Assembly: GCA_964510225.1 (NCBI GenBank) | Contig: CAZEAN010000053.1 | Location: forward strand, 1 to 40,826 | DNA from: CAZEAN01 sp964510225 | GTDB lineage: Bacteria; Planctomycetota; Planctomycetia; Isosphaerales; Isosphaeraceae | Direction: 5' to 3' | Length of the DNA stretch: 40,826 nucleotides | Shown: in pieces, positions 24,601 to 33,663 of the stretch | Layout: the number at the start of each line of letters is the position of its first letter | How positions within the stretch are numbered: the stretch's first letter is position 1 | Translations under genes and position numbers: made by a program | Notes under the pieces: generated by a model | Database searches by the model: none | Told to the model about the DNA's origin: nothing | What the model saw: the letters and a program-made list of their open reading frames with translations, nothing else

Positions 24601-25593
24601 TTAGGGGCGAGCCGCTCCTTCGAGTGTAGAACCTTCAGGAGAGAGTGTGGGGGGTGTTTCAGTAATTTTTCCGATGATCAAATTGTCCTGACGACGGGCC
24701 ATGGCGAAGAGAGCACGATCCTGATCAATCCGCCACCAGCCCTCGAACTCATCGTGTGGCATGAATGTATAGGTCCCAACACGAACACCAGGACCATCAG
24801 CGCGACCGTCAGCAACTGCTTTCTCGAGATCAAGAATATCGAGTTGCCAGCCTCGGCCTTCGATCACATTTTGAACACAGACAATCTGGCCTTCCTCTGC
24901 GTTCCAGTACAAGTTTTGATTGTAGGGGCCGCACAAGACTCGGTGTACAACCACGCCTGGTGCACTGGTTCGCCCAGCTTCGAGCATGGCGTCGATATCC
25001 ATCAGTCTGATCTCGGGCCGAACATCACCGTAGTCGGCAGTTGCAAGAAAGAGGCGGTCATCTACTGTGACCAAGGTCGGACGGCATCCGTTGACAGTAG
25101 CATCATCAGTGATGACATCGAGAATGGCGTTATCGAGATTGCCATCCTCCCACGCACGTTCCCAGTCGAGCCGATAGATTGTCGCGACCCCGAGTACAGT
25201 GTCTCCGAGGAAGGTCCCATACCTCGGATCCCAGGTGAGACCCGTCGGATGTGTAATGAGAGGCTTGCCATCTTTATTGAGGTTAAGGACTCTGCCTGTT
25301 GGCTCTAAGTCGAGGGTGTACTCTTTGATTTTCCCGATCCGAGGTTGAGCGAAGACCACATCACCATAGGCGTAGATTTTGCCATCACGGACAGCAACAC
25401 CCTGAGTCGCCCCGATCTCAAGGTCCGTAATCGCCTTCGCGACCTCAATCGTCGCGTTTGACGTCCACTCCCCATCTGGCGGTGGTTGGTACTCCTGGAC
25501 AGCGGCAGCTAAGCTACCCAGGGTAACGACGACGGCGAGCATTCCTCCGACCATCAATTGCTTCAATCCGATTGCTCTGCAGTTGATCCACAT
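24601..25593 (-). CDS. Secreted protein of unknown function, probably beta-propeller-like
   Basis: 330 residues. An N-terminal hydrophobic segment (about 11-31, LKQLMVGGMLAVVVTLGSLAAA) acts as a signal peptide. The body repeats short strands ending in D-G/R-K-IY-type turns: GVAVRDGKIYAYGDV, THPTGLTWDPRYGTFLGD, TLVTVDDRLFLATADYGDV and YWNAEEGQIVCVQN. This spacing suggests a six-bladed propeller of the NHL/SMP-30 kind, but no family motif is certain. AAGGAG lies ten bases upstream of ATG 25593. The gene stands alone and ends at a clear hairpin. Propeller proteins of this type either bind ligands or cleave lactones; neither is shown here. Confidence 0.65.
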   Translation of the reverse strand: MWINCRAIGLKQLMVGGMLAVVVTLGSLAAAVQEYQPPPDGEWTSNATIEVAKAITDLEIGATQGVAVRDGKIYAYGDVVFAQPRIGKIKEYTLDLEPTGRVLNLNKDGKPLITHPTGLTWDPRYGTFLGDTVLGVATIYRLDWERAWEDGNLDNAILDVITDDATVNGCRPTLVTVDDRLFLATADYGDVRPEIRLMDIDAMLEAGRTSAPGVVVHRVLCGPYNQNLYWNAEEGQIVCVQNVIEGRGWQLDILDLEKAVADGRADGPGVRVGTYTFMPHDEFEGWWRIDQDRALFAMARRQDNLIIGKITETPPTLSPEGSTLEGAARP

Positions 25594-25756
25594 AGGGTTG
25601 GTGCTCCTTTAGAATGGACTGAGTTCGGAACGGGTTCTGCCTTGATTGAATCTGACCCCGAACCTCTCTCGTCGTAAAGCACCTTGTCCCTGGTTCATCA
25701 AAGTTCCCTTTGATCTGCACTAAAGTCTCACATCCAGTCTCGGCGGTTTGTTCACC

Positions 25757-26791
25757 TTAACTACTTAAGTCGGCGCGTTTGATGAGGGTGATCTGATTGC
25801 CTGCTTTGTTGAACTTGACCTGATCCATGAACGTCCGGATCAAGAGCAGGCCTCGCCCACCCGTCTGGAGGAGATCTTCAGGTTCGATTGGTTTGTCCAG
25901 GATCGAGGTATTAAAACCGGGACCCTCATCGGTGATCGTGAATCGGGCGAGCTTCGGAGTGACGCACGCATGGATCAGGACTTGTCGATAACAGTAGGGT
26001 TCGATGCCCTGTCGATTACGAGCAAGTTCGTAGAACTCCGTTTCGTTATGTTGGCGGAGGTCTGAATCGACTTCGAGGTTGCCGTGGTAGACTGCGTTAC
26101 TCAGCGCTTCCTGAAGAGCGATCCCGACCCGCATGCAGAGGTTTTCGTCTCCGAGGCGGACCCCAAGCAGCGCGTCCTGGAGGCATTCCACCATCGGTGT
26201 AATTAGTTGGGGATCACTCGCTAACCGATACCGGGCATTGTAGGTCTCTAAGCTCGCCATCAATTGACGCGTACTACGGTGGGGCGAGGAAGCCGCAAGA
26301 ATCTGATTCAGGACCGATTCGAACTCACTATCGAGCCACTGTTTCGGCACAAAGCCCGCTGCGCCTGCTTCCAACGCATCCATTGCCTGGTGATCTGCAC
26401 CAGTCCCTGTTATCAGTAAAACGGGAATCTGTGGGTGGCGGCAGCGGATTTCTTGGACCAATTCCAGGCTAGTCATCTGTGGCAAGTGGATATCGGTAAG
26501 GACAAAGGCTGGAGTCCGCACTCTGATCGATTGAATCGCACTCTTACCATCCGCGACCAGTTCCACGTCAAAGCCGTCACGTTCAAGCGACTGCGCAACA
26601 AGATCATGCACCGCATCCGAGTTCCCGACAATTAAGGCCTTGAGGATCGAGTCCTCGGGCCTCTTTCCAGTCGATGATTGGATCTCATGCTGATTTTTTG
26701 AGGATCGTGAGGTGATGAGTTCCGAATCGCTCGCGAGTGCTCGGAGGTCACAGACCGCGTGTGGCTGCGGATATGTACCGTTGAAAGACAT
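25757..26791 (-). CDS. Response-regulator receiver fused to an anti-sigma-type HATPase domain
   Basis: 344 residues from ATG 26791 (a longer frame is open to 26866, but the GAGGG upstream and composition favour MSFNGTYPQ). The N-terminal 45 residues are a linker. Receiver domain about 50-165: phosphoacceptor D100 in VLTDIHLP, T128/T130 in LLITGTG, K150 in GFVPK. The usual acidic pair after strand 1 is missing (LIVGNSD instead of L.VDDD). HATPase_c domain about 195-340, RsbW/SpoIIAB-like: N-box ALQEALSNAVYHG, G1-box ITDEGPGF, G2-box GGRGLLLIRTF. There is no DNA-binding domain and no histidine phosphoacceptor. The architecture suggests a switch protein that phosphorylates or sequesters an anti-sigma antagonist or sigma factor. 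It is isolated; no partner gene is adjacent. Confidence 0.85.
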   Translation of the reverse strand: MSFNGTYPQPHAVCDLRALASDSELITSRSSKNQHEIQSSTGKRPEDSILKALIVGNSDAVHDLVAQSLERDGFDVELVADGKSAIQSIRVRTPAFVLTDIHLPQMTSLELVQEIRCRHPQIPVLLITGTGADHQAMDALEAGAAGFVPKQWLDSEFESVLNQILAASSPHRSTRQLMASLETYNARYRLASDPQLITPMVECLQDALLGVRLGDENLCMRVGIALQEALSNAVYHGNLEVDSDLRQHNETEFYELARNRQGIEPYCYRQVLIHACVTPKLARFTITDEGPGFNTSILDKPIEPEDLLQTGGRGLLLIRTFMDQVKFNKAGNQITLIKRADLSS

Positions 26792-27033
26792 GACGAAACA
26801 ACCCTCGATGCATGAGTGCCTTGACGTGGTTTGATCCGAAATGTGACCCACGCTTAATATCAGCAACTAGTGCGATCTACGCGGTGCCGATCTCGCGATC
26901 CTTGAGCAATTCTCCCAGCGTTGGGAGAGGTGTCCAAGCAACACCGAAGAAATGTAGGTCACGAAGCGATCGGTGCTGGAACATAGATTGGGTAAGTTGA
27001 TTTGCCCAAGGTTCGTGACAGGGGGCTTTTGCG

Positions 27034-29331
27034 TCACAATAAGCTAACTGGGTCAACATCAATCGCCAGTTCAAGGGGCTTGGGTGGGCTCAGTCGAGGC
27101 ATCAATCGATGAAGGATGTCCTGAAGAGGTCCAGGCGATGGAGCACGCATCTGCAGGTGGAACCGAAAGAGGTGCTTTATCTTGACCACGGGGGCTGGTG
27201 CGGGTCCCAAGAACCGAACCGAGGGATCGGCTTCTTGACGGAGCTGTTCAGTAACTTCCTGTAGGTAGATTTCCACCTCAGATTCAACCGGACCTCGAGC
27301 AATCAGCCGGACCACCCGACCAAACGGTGGAGCGCCCCCAAGCTGACGCTGGGGAAGCTCTGCTTGAACAAACCCGAGGTAGTCATGCCGCGCCGCCCTG
27401 GCGATTGCCGGCGCTTCGGGAGTCATCGTCTGGACGAGGACGCGCCCCAGTCGATCACCACGGCCGGTACGACCGGCAACTTGCGCCACAAGTTGAAAAG
27501 TCCGCTCGGCTGCACGAAAGTCGGGCAGATGAAGTGAGGTGTCGGCGTTCACAACCCCAACAAGCGTAACATTGGGGAAGTCGAGTCCCTTAGCGATCAT
27601 CTGAGTGCCTAGCAGAATATCGACATTGCCAGATCGGAAGGCGCCGAGCACCTGCTCATGGGCACCAGGTGACCGCATCGTATCGGAGTCCATCCGTCGG
27701 ACAACATAATTCGGAAAGGTTTGGCGGACCTCCCGTTCGAGCCGCTCGGTACCGATCCCACCGTAGTGAAGCTGGGGTGCTCCGCATTCCGGGCAGGTCG
27801 AGGGTGGATCATACTCGGCATCACAAGTGTGGCAGAGGGCCTTGTTACGATCGCGGTGATAGGTGAGGGCAATGTCACAAGCGTTGCATTTGAGCACGCC
27901 TCCACACTTTGGACAGAGAATGAAGGTGTGGAATCCCCGACGGTTGAGCAAAAGGATGACTTGCCCGTTGTCCTCCAATGCTTCGAGGATCGATCGTTGG
28001 AGCTGATCGCCGATCGCGCGATGCCCTTGGCCTTTGGTTGGCTTTTCATAGCGGAGATCAATGATGTCGACTTGCGGCATCGGCCGATTCGAAACCCGAC
28101 GATCAAGGGTAAGGAGCTGGTACCGCCCTCGCGTCGCGTTCGTCCAGCTTTCGAGTGAGGGGGTTGCGGAACCGAGCAATACTGGGACCTGTTCCAGTTG
28201 CCCGCGTTTGACCGCGATATCCCTGGCGTGATAGCGCGGGGTTGTCTCTTGCTTGAACGTTGATTCGTGTTCTTCATCGATCACGATCAAGCCAAGCTTC
28301 CGTGTTGGTGCGAAGATTGCAGATCGGGCACCAACGACAACCTCGATTTCTCCTCGGGCAATGGCACGCCAGTGACGGTGCCGTTCAGCGTCAGAGAGGT
28401 GACTGTGGAGGACGGCGACCCGCTCGAACCGCCGACGAAATCGTCGGATCGTTTGGGGTGTGAGACTGATTTCGGGGACCAGGACGATCGCTTCACGGCC
28501 CTCGGCGACCACCGATTCGATCGCACTGAGGTAGACTTCCGTTTTGCCGCTCCCCGTCACTCCTCGGAGCAAGAAGGTCTTAAAGGTCTTCGCTTTGAGT
28601 GTGGGTCTCAATTCTTCGAGGACCCGAGTCTGATCTGCTGTAAGTGCGACAGGAGCGCGGCCATCTTGATCACCATCCTCAGTTTTCTTATCCAAGGGTT
28701 CGTCCACTGGAGCACGACTCATTCGTCGACGGACGCTGTGGACAAGTCCCCGTTTTCGGAGCGCGGCCAACGGTGCCGTGGTGCAATGCGCCATCCGACA
28801 GACATCAGAGACAGTTAACGTTGCTTCAGATCGACAGATTAGCTTAATGATTTCTGCTTGCTTGGTTGGAAGTGCAAGCTGCTCGACTTGGAGTTGGACT
28901 TCGTCGGGGACGGTCAGACAAGTCTGGATTCGCGTCCCCGCCTGCTTTTTGACTCCTGCAGGGACCACCGCATCGAGCGCTTGGCCCTGCGCACAGCAAT
29001 AATACCGAGCGATCCAAGCGGTCAAATCAAGCATGAGTTGGTCAATCAATGGGGGGTCATCAAGGATTTCGATTACTTCCTTGAGTTTTGCTGGATCAAC
29101 CTCAGCGCTGGAGTCAACCCGGACGCAGTAACCGGTGGTTGGTTGATTCCCTCGGCCCAACGGGACTCGGACTCGATGTCCTGGTCGGAGTTGGTCCCTG
29201 AGCCGGCCCGGGATTGCGTATGTAAAGACCTGATCGAGCGGTCGATTAAAGACGATCCCCGCGAACGGTCCCTCGACTTCGACCTGAAACAGCGCAACCT
29301 GATGCTGAGGGTCTGTTCCGGTCTCCAACAT
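27034..29331 (-). CDS. priA: Primosomal protein N' (replication restart helicase PriA)
   Basis: About 765 residues from ATG 29331, which has GGCGGAGGA eight bases upstream; a TTG at 29388 in the same frame is less likely. The N-terminal 3'-DNA-binding domain has FNRPLDQVFTYAIP and GHRVRVPLGRG. The helicase core has Walker A GVTGSGKTEVY (about 256-266) and the Walker B box IVIDEEHESTFKQ. The zinc-binding insert has cysteine pairs CPKCGG, CNAC, CHTC and CPECG. Motif V/VI segments GTQMIAKGLDFPNVTLVGV and QLVAQVAGRTGRGD follow. PriA reloads the replisome at stalled forks. Length and motifs are complete. It is a lone gene on the minus strand. Confidence 0.95.
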   Translation of the reverse strand: MLETGTDPQHQVALFQVEVEGPFAGIVFNRPLDQVFTYAIPGRLRDQLRPGHRVRVPLGRGNQPTTGYCVRVDSSAEVDPAKLKEVIEILDDPPLIDQLMLDLTAWIARYYCCAQGQALDAVVPAGVKKQAGTRIQTCLTVPDEVQLQVEQLALPTKQAEIIKLICRSEATLTVSDVCRMAHCTTAPLAALRKRGLVHSVRRRMSRAPVDEPLDKKTEDGDQDGRAPVALTADQTRVLEELRPTLKAKTFKTFLLRGVTGSGKTEVYLSAIESVVAEGREAIVLVPEISLTPQTIRRFRRRFERVAVLHSHLSDAERHRHWRAIARGEIEVVVGARSAIFAPTRKLGLIVIDEEHESTFKQETTPRYHARDIAVKRGQLEQVPVLLGSATPSLESWTNATRGRYQLLTLDRRVSNRPMPQVDIIDLRYEKPTKGQGHRAIGDQLQRSILEALEDNGQVILLLNRRGFHTFILCPKCGGVLKCNACDIALTYHRDRNKALCHTCDAEYDPPSTCPECGAPQLHYGGIGTERLEREVRQTFPNYVVRRMDSDTMRSPGAHEQVLGAFRSGNVDILLGTQMIAKGLDFPNVTLVGVVNADTSLHLPDFRAAERTFQLVAQVAGRTGRGDRLGRVLVQTMTPEAPAIARAARHDYLGFVQAELPQRQLGGAPPFGRVVRLIARGPVESEVEIYLQEVTEQLRQEADPSVRFLGPAPAPVVKIKHLFRFHLQMRAPSPGPLQDILHRLMPRLSPPKPLELAIDVDPVSLL

Positions 29332-29600
29332 CGAGAATCCTCCGCCAACCGCGACTGCACATCCCCCGCCTCTCTTTAAATCATTCAATTATCGGCCTCT
29401 ACCTGGTCTAATGTCCATTGTTATCGGCGAAATCATTTTTCTTGGGAGCGAAAGTGACGTCGATTCTGACGCGCAGGAACCCAGGATTAGTTCGAAAACC
29501 CGACCCTTGCAGTCGGGTGCTCGTCGCGCTACTCTTGCATTCAAGCACACCAAAAGAGGCCGGAGGGTCGGCCAAAAAAACATCAACGGGGTTGTCTGTG

Positions 29601-30755
29601 ATGGCACTGAAGACGATCAGCGATCGACCAATTCGTGTGGCGATTGTCGGCTTGGGGTTCGGAGCGGAGTTCATCCCGATCTACCAAAAACATCCCGACG
29701 CGTCGATGTACACGATCTGTCGACGGAACAAAGAAGGGCTGGACCAGTGTGGTGATCAGTACGGAATCGAGAAGCGGTACACGAGCTTCGATGATCTGAT
29801 CAAGGACCCCGAGGTCGACGCGGTTCACATCAACTCGCCGATTCCCGATCATGCGCCCCAGACGATCGCAGCGTTGAAGGCCGGGAAGCATGTGGCTTGT
29901 ACCGTACCGATGGCAACATCAATTGACGAGTGTCGTCAAATCGTTGAAGCGCAACGTGCATCAAACACCGTCTACATGATGATGGAAACGGTGGTCTATA
30001 GCCGGGAATACCTTTTTGTGAAGGAACTTTACGACAAAGGGGAACTCGGACGGCTTCAGTTCCTCCGAGGGAGTCACCAACAAGATATGGACGGCTGGCC
30101 TGAGTATTGGCCCGGCCTTCCTCCGATGTGGTATGCCACCCACTGCGTGAGTCCGTGTCTTGCGATCTTGGGGAAACATGCGGAGGCCGTGACTTGCTAT
30201 GGCTCCGGACGGATTCGCGAGGACCTGATCTCGAAGTACAACAGCCCGTTCGCAATCGAAACGGCGACCTTCTCGATCAAGGATTCCGACGTTTGTGCCG
30301 AAGTGACTCGGAGTCTGTTCGATACGGCGCGACAGTACCGCGAGAGTTTCGATGCCTACGGCTCCAAGAAGTCGTTCGAGTGGCAACAGGTCGAAGACGA
30401 ACAGCCCGTGATCCACACGAAGAGTACGGAAGCGCATCCAGTTCCTGAACCCGAGATCCCCAAGAAAGTTACTGTCCCTGACTACGCCCACCTTCTTCCG
30501 GAACCAATTCAAGCCTTTACGACTCGGGGTGTCTACAGTACCGATGAAGGTGGAGAAGAGCACCTCTCCTTCACCCAAGGGGCTGGCCACGGTGGAAGTC
30601 ATCCACACCTGACGCACGCCTTTCTGATGGCGATCAAAGGAGAACGACCACCTCTCCCTGATGCGGAAACATCCGCAAACTGGACGATGGTCGGCCTCTG
30701 TGCCCACGAGTCTGCACTTAAGAAAGGTGAGAAGGTCCAGATTCCGACCTTCTAA
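29601..30755 (+). CDS. Gfo/Idh/MocA family protein lacking the catalytic lysine motif
   Basis: 384 residues from ATG 29601; an upstream in-frame start (29418) would add an uncharacteristic basic stretch. The Rossmann dinucleotide fold is VAIVGLGFGAEFIPIY (13-28). The second domain has METVVYSREYLFVKEL, FLRGSHQQDMDGWPEYW and PPMWYATHCVSPCLAI; the histidine of ATH matches the usual catalytic position. The family's EKP motif, whose lysine acts in hydride transfer, is here T101-V-P (GKHVACTVPMATS). Known Gfo/Idh enzymes oxidise sugars or inositol with NAD(P)H; this subgroup may not, or may use a different mechanism. No signal peptide. The ribosome binding site is weak. It converges with the operon ending at 30820. 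Confidence 0.85.
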   Translation: MALKTISDRPIRVAIVGLGFGAEFIPIYQKHPDASMYTICRRNKEGLDQCGDQYGIEKRYTSFDDLIKDPEVDAVHINSPIPDHAPQTIAALKAGKHVACTVPMATSIDECRQIVEAQRASNTVYMMMETVVYSREYLFVKELYDKGELGRLQFLRGSHQQDMDGWPEYWPGLPPMWYATHCVSPCLAILGKHAEAVTCYGSGRIREDLISKYNSPFAIETATFSIKDSDVCAEVTRSLFDTARQYRESFDAYGSKKSFEWQQVEDEQPVIHTKSTEAHPVPEPEIPKKVTVPDYAHLLPEPIQAFTTRGVYSTDEGGEEHLSFTQGAGHGGSHPHLTHAFLMAIKGERPPLPDAETSANWTMVGLCAHESALKKGEKVQIPTF

Positions 30756-30819
30756 CGATGATCAGTCAGAGTGGTGTGGTGGGAAGTTGCGATCCAATCG
30801 AACACCAGACCAGACTACC

Positions 30820-31917
30820 TCATGATCGCTCACAGGCGCTTGCGACCGCCGACCCAACGTCGGAAGTAGTTGAGTCTCCACCGATATCGGCGGTCCTAAC
30901 GCAGCCCTCCGCGAGCGTCTTGACCACAGCTTGCTCAATGATCCGGGCGACTTCGGAGACTCCAGGATCCTGATGCCGGACACCGAGCCAATCGAAGAGC
31001 ATGGACGCGGAGAGGATGGTCGCGATCGGATTTGCCTTGTTGTGCCCTGCAATATCCGGCGCAGAGCCATGGGATGGCTGGAAGAGGGCGTGGTTCTCAC
31101 CGATTTCCGCCGAAGGTGCCATCCCTAGCCCACCGATGATTCCGGCACCTAGGTCTGAGAGGATGTCGCCGAACTGGTTCTCCATGACCAGGACATCGAA
31201 TTCCCAAGGCTTCTGGACAAGATACATGCTCATGGCATCGACGTAAGCGGCGTTGCGCTCGATCTCGGGATACGATTGGCCAACTTCATCAAAGACCTTC
31301 CGAAAGAAAGCGAAACTTCGGAAAACGTTAGCTTTATCGACACAAGTGACAAGCTTCTTGTGATCGGCGGGGCGACCATTCCGGCGACCTGCGAGTCGGA
31401 AGCCAAAGTCAACAATCCGCTCAGTGCCCTCACGTGTGATGATCAGGGTATCGGAAGCGACTTGATCGTTGACCAAGCATCCCCCGCCGTAAGAAGCGAA
31501 CAAACCTTCGAGATTCTCACGGAGGATCACCAAATCAATCCCCTGCGACACGTTTGCCAGGGGTGAAGGTACACCGGGGTACAGTTTACAAGGTCGGACA
31601 GCAGCATAGAGCCCCATTGATTTCCGTAAGCCCATCATCATCTCGGGCTGTACTTCAGTACCATCGGGATTCCGGACCTCAGGGAGACCGATGGCTGCCA
31701 GGAGAACCGCATCTGCTTCAAGGCAGGCGGTTCTCACGTCATCGGGAAACGTTACACCGTGATCGCGATAATGTGCTGCACCCGCCGAGTAGAATCTAAG
31801 GTCAATCGTCACGTCGCGAACGAGGCTTACTGCCGCTTGGATCACTTCGATCGCTGCACTAAGAACTTCAGGACCGATACCATCGCCGGGTAGTGCTGCG
31901 ATTCGATAGGGATGCAT
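30820..31917 (-). CDS. Isopropylmalate/tartrate/isocitrate dehydrogenase family protein
   Basis: 365 residues, beta-decarboxylating dehydrogenase fold. N-terminal PGDGIGPEVL (10-19); substrate arginines in MGLRKSMGLYAAVRPCKL and the REN motif (DLVILRENLEGLF); catalytic lysine in VTCVDKANV; tyrosine and metal-binding aspartates in YVDAMSMYLVQKP and ENQFGDILSDLGA; NAD site PSHGSAPDIAG. These enzymes oxidise and decarboxylate (2R,3S)-type hydroxy acids with NAD and a divalent metal. Sequence alone does not separate LeuB from tartrate/malate-type members. The context does: it is the last gene of an operon with an organic-acid-type carrier, not beside leuC or leuD, so a catabolic hydroxy acid dehydrogenase is more likely. 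It lies 40 bases after the cyclase gene. Confidence 0.85.
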   Translation of the reverse strand: MHPYRIAALPGDGIGPEVLSAAIEVIQAAVSLVRDVTIDLRFYSAGAAHYRDHGVTFPDDVRTACLEADAVLLAAIGLPEVRNPDGTEVQPEMMMGLRKSMGLYAAVRPCKLYPGVPSPLANVSQGIDLVILRENLEGLFASYGGGCLVNDQVASDTLIITREGTERIVDFGFRLAGRRNGRPADHKKLVTCVDKANVFRSFAFFRKVFDEVGQSYPEIERNAAYVDAMSMYLVQKPWEFDVLVMENQFGDILSDLGAGIIGGLGMAPSAEIGENHALFQPSHGSAPDIAGHNKANPIATILSASMLFDWLGVRHQDPGVSEVARIIEQAVVKTLAEGCVRTADIGGDSTTSDVGSAVASACERS

Positions 31918-31957
31918 TGGTTAGTTCCGCTGTACTGAGTGTGATACTCGATCGATG

Positions 31958-32632
31958 TTAGCTGGAGAAGTTCCGCTCGATCGCAATCGCACGGACGGGA
32001 CAACCGTCACCGCCGACGATATTCAAGGGAAGTGCAATGAACTCGACCTCAGTCTGTGTCAACTGGTTGAGATGAGCGAGTCCCTCAACAATTAAGACAT
32101 TGCCGCGGAATAAGGTTTGGTGGACGTCGGTAAGCTCTTCCTTGTTATTCACGTCAGCAACCGAGGGCGGTTCTACACCAATCAACGCGACCCTCTGCTG
32201 CACGAACCACTGAGCTAGCTCAATAGAGATCCTGGGAAGTCGATCGCGGTAGTCGGGTGAGCCTGCACAATGATGCCAATCGGTCCGAAGTAGAAGTCGT
32301 TCTCCCTCCTTTACAGTCCCTGCAGCAGCAACAAACTGTTCCACTGTAATCAGTTGGGCAGGGTCAATGGGACACAGATTGACGACCCTCGCTGGGCCAC
32401 AGCAGACCGACAAGTCTTGTTGGTCGAGTGTGTGACCCTCGGGAAGAAAGTGTCGAGGGGCGTCCATATGAGTGCCGGCATGCGAGTAGAACGTGAGTGT
32501 TGTCGCATTCCATCCGTCACGCTCAATCGTTTTCTCTGGCTTTACAGATGCTCGGGGAAGATTTGCGTCGATTGGGAGGCTGAGATCGACCACACGTTTC
32601 TGTTCAAGCATGGCAGTCACCGGATTGATCAA
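31958..32632 (-). CDS. Cyclase family protein (kynurenine formamidase-like metal hydrolase)
   Basis: 224 residues. The family metal motif is H51-AGTHMDAPRH-61, that is HxGTHxDxPxH, which binds zinc or manganese. Supporting segments are LLRTDWH, LIGVEPPSVAD and VLIVEGLAHLNQL near the second half. Relatives hydrolyse formamides, amides or lactone-like rings, or isomerise sugar acids; the substrate is not readable. The start is a TTG whose bases overlap the stop of the upstream gene (TTGA), consistent with coupling; ATG 32611 is an alternative seven codons in. It is cytoplasmic. It sits third in the operon, between the Gfo/Idh gene and the dehydrogenase. Confidence 0.88.
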   Translation of the reverse strand: MINPVTAMLEQKRVVDLSLPIDANLPRASVKPEKTIERDGWNATTLTFYSHAGTHMDAPRHFLPEGHTLDQQDLSVCCGPARVVNLCPIDPAQLITVEQFVAAAGTVKEGERLLLRTDWHHCAGSPDYRDRLPRISIELAQWFVQQRVALIGVEPPSVADVNNKEELTDVHQTLFRGNVLIVEGLAHLNQLTQTEVEFIALPLNIVGGDGCPVRAIAIERNFSS

Positions 32633-33663
32633 ACGTCAATTGGATGTTGGACAGTTCCTGATTCTGACGCACTGTAGACCGCTTCAACAATCTGAAGGGT
32701 TTTCAGATAGTCCGCTCCCGAGGTCTCTGTATCAATATCACCGTTCAGGAAGGAGAGGAAGTGCTCTTGTGTGGCAAAGACACAATCACCGGCAAATCCG
32801 ATCCGCTGATGATGGTACTTGTGTTGGTATGGTTCAAGTCCGAGCGGCTTTACCGTGATTCCTCCATCGAAATCGAGCCAGATGCTACCACCATCAGCCT
32901 CGACTGTGAGTTCCCCAAACGTATAACGGGGATCCTCGGTGAGAGATTCGTTGTAACGGTTGAGATCGATGATGCCGATTCCACCTGACTCAAAGGTCAA
33001 CTGTACGATGCCAGTGTCTTCTCCAAGGATCACTGGATTTAGCCTTCTCAGGGTTGCGAATACGGAAGTGACTTCGCCGCCAAGGAATCGAAAGACGTCA
33101 ATAAAGTGGACTCCAGTTTCGTGGATCAGGAGTCGAGGCATCGTCCGGAAGTAAGGTTGGCGGCCAAGATAAGCATCATCCCCCCAACCGTCTCCCGTTC
33201 TGCAACGGAGAGTAAGCGAGTGCAGTCTAGCTCCAACTACGCTAGCGTCGAGGAGTGCTTTGATCGCACGATGCCAGGGCTGCCAGCGGAAGTTCTCGTG
33301 GACCATGAACGTAAGACCTGCGTTGGTGACCCGATTGACAATCTCCTTGGCGGTCCTGTAGTCAGGTGCCAGCGGTTTTTGACAGATCACGGGGATTTTT
33401 CGGTCGATCGCGGACTTGATAAGTTCGAGGTGACTCTTGGGGGGCGTGGCAATATCCACAAAATCGGGCCTGTGGCGATCGAGACAGGCAGCGGCTTCGG
33501 TTTCAACGTTGGGGATCCCAAATCGACTTGCTGCTTCCTGCGCTTTCGTTTGATCGAGATCGCAGACGGCGACAATCTCTGCACCCTCGAGGCGTTGCCA
33601 GGCATCCAGGTGAAATTCACTAAAGTAACCAGTACCGATGATGATCCCACGCTTTGGTGTCAT
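32629..33663 (-). CDS. Gfo/Idh/MocA family oxidoreductase
   Basis: 344 residues. The NAD(P)-binding motif is GIIIGTGYFSEFH (6-18); the catalytic-lysine motif is Q95-K96-P97 (VICQKPLAP); VHENFRWQPWHRAIK and LIHETGVHFIDVFRFLGG carry the conserved second-domain residues, including a catalytic histidine. It probably oxidises a sugar, cyclitol or sugar acid. The start ATG overlaps the stop of the MFS gene in ATGA, and its own stop overlaps the cyclase start, so three genes are translationally linked. It differs from the protein encoded at 29601-30755, which lacks this lysine. Confidence 0.9.
   Translation of the reverse strand: MTPKRGIIIGTGYFSEFHLDAWQRLEGAEIVAVCDLDQTKAQEAASRFGIPNVETEAAACLDRHRPDFVDIATPPKSHLELIKSAIDRKIPVICQKPLAPDYRTAKEIVNRVTNAGLTFMVHENFRWQPWHRAIKALLDASVVGARLHSLTLRCRTGDGWGDDAYLGRQPYFRTMPRLLIHETGVHFIDVFRFLGGEVTSVFATLRRLNPVILGEDTGIVQLTFESGGIGIIDLNRYNESLTEDPRYTFGELTVEADGGSIWLDFDGGITVKPLGLEPYQHKYHHQRIGFAGDCVFATQEHFLSFLNGDIDTETSGADYLKTLQIVEAVYSASESGTVQHPIDV

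Noticed and set aside
26911..26928. Hairpin TCTCCCA/TGGGAGA after priA
   Set aside because: Only seven pairs and no U-run on the minus strand; too weak to call a terminator.
30820..31917. Assignment as leuB
   Set aside because: Family motifs do not separate LeuB from tartrate/malate-type enzymes, and the operon context is catabolic, so no gene symbol is given.
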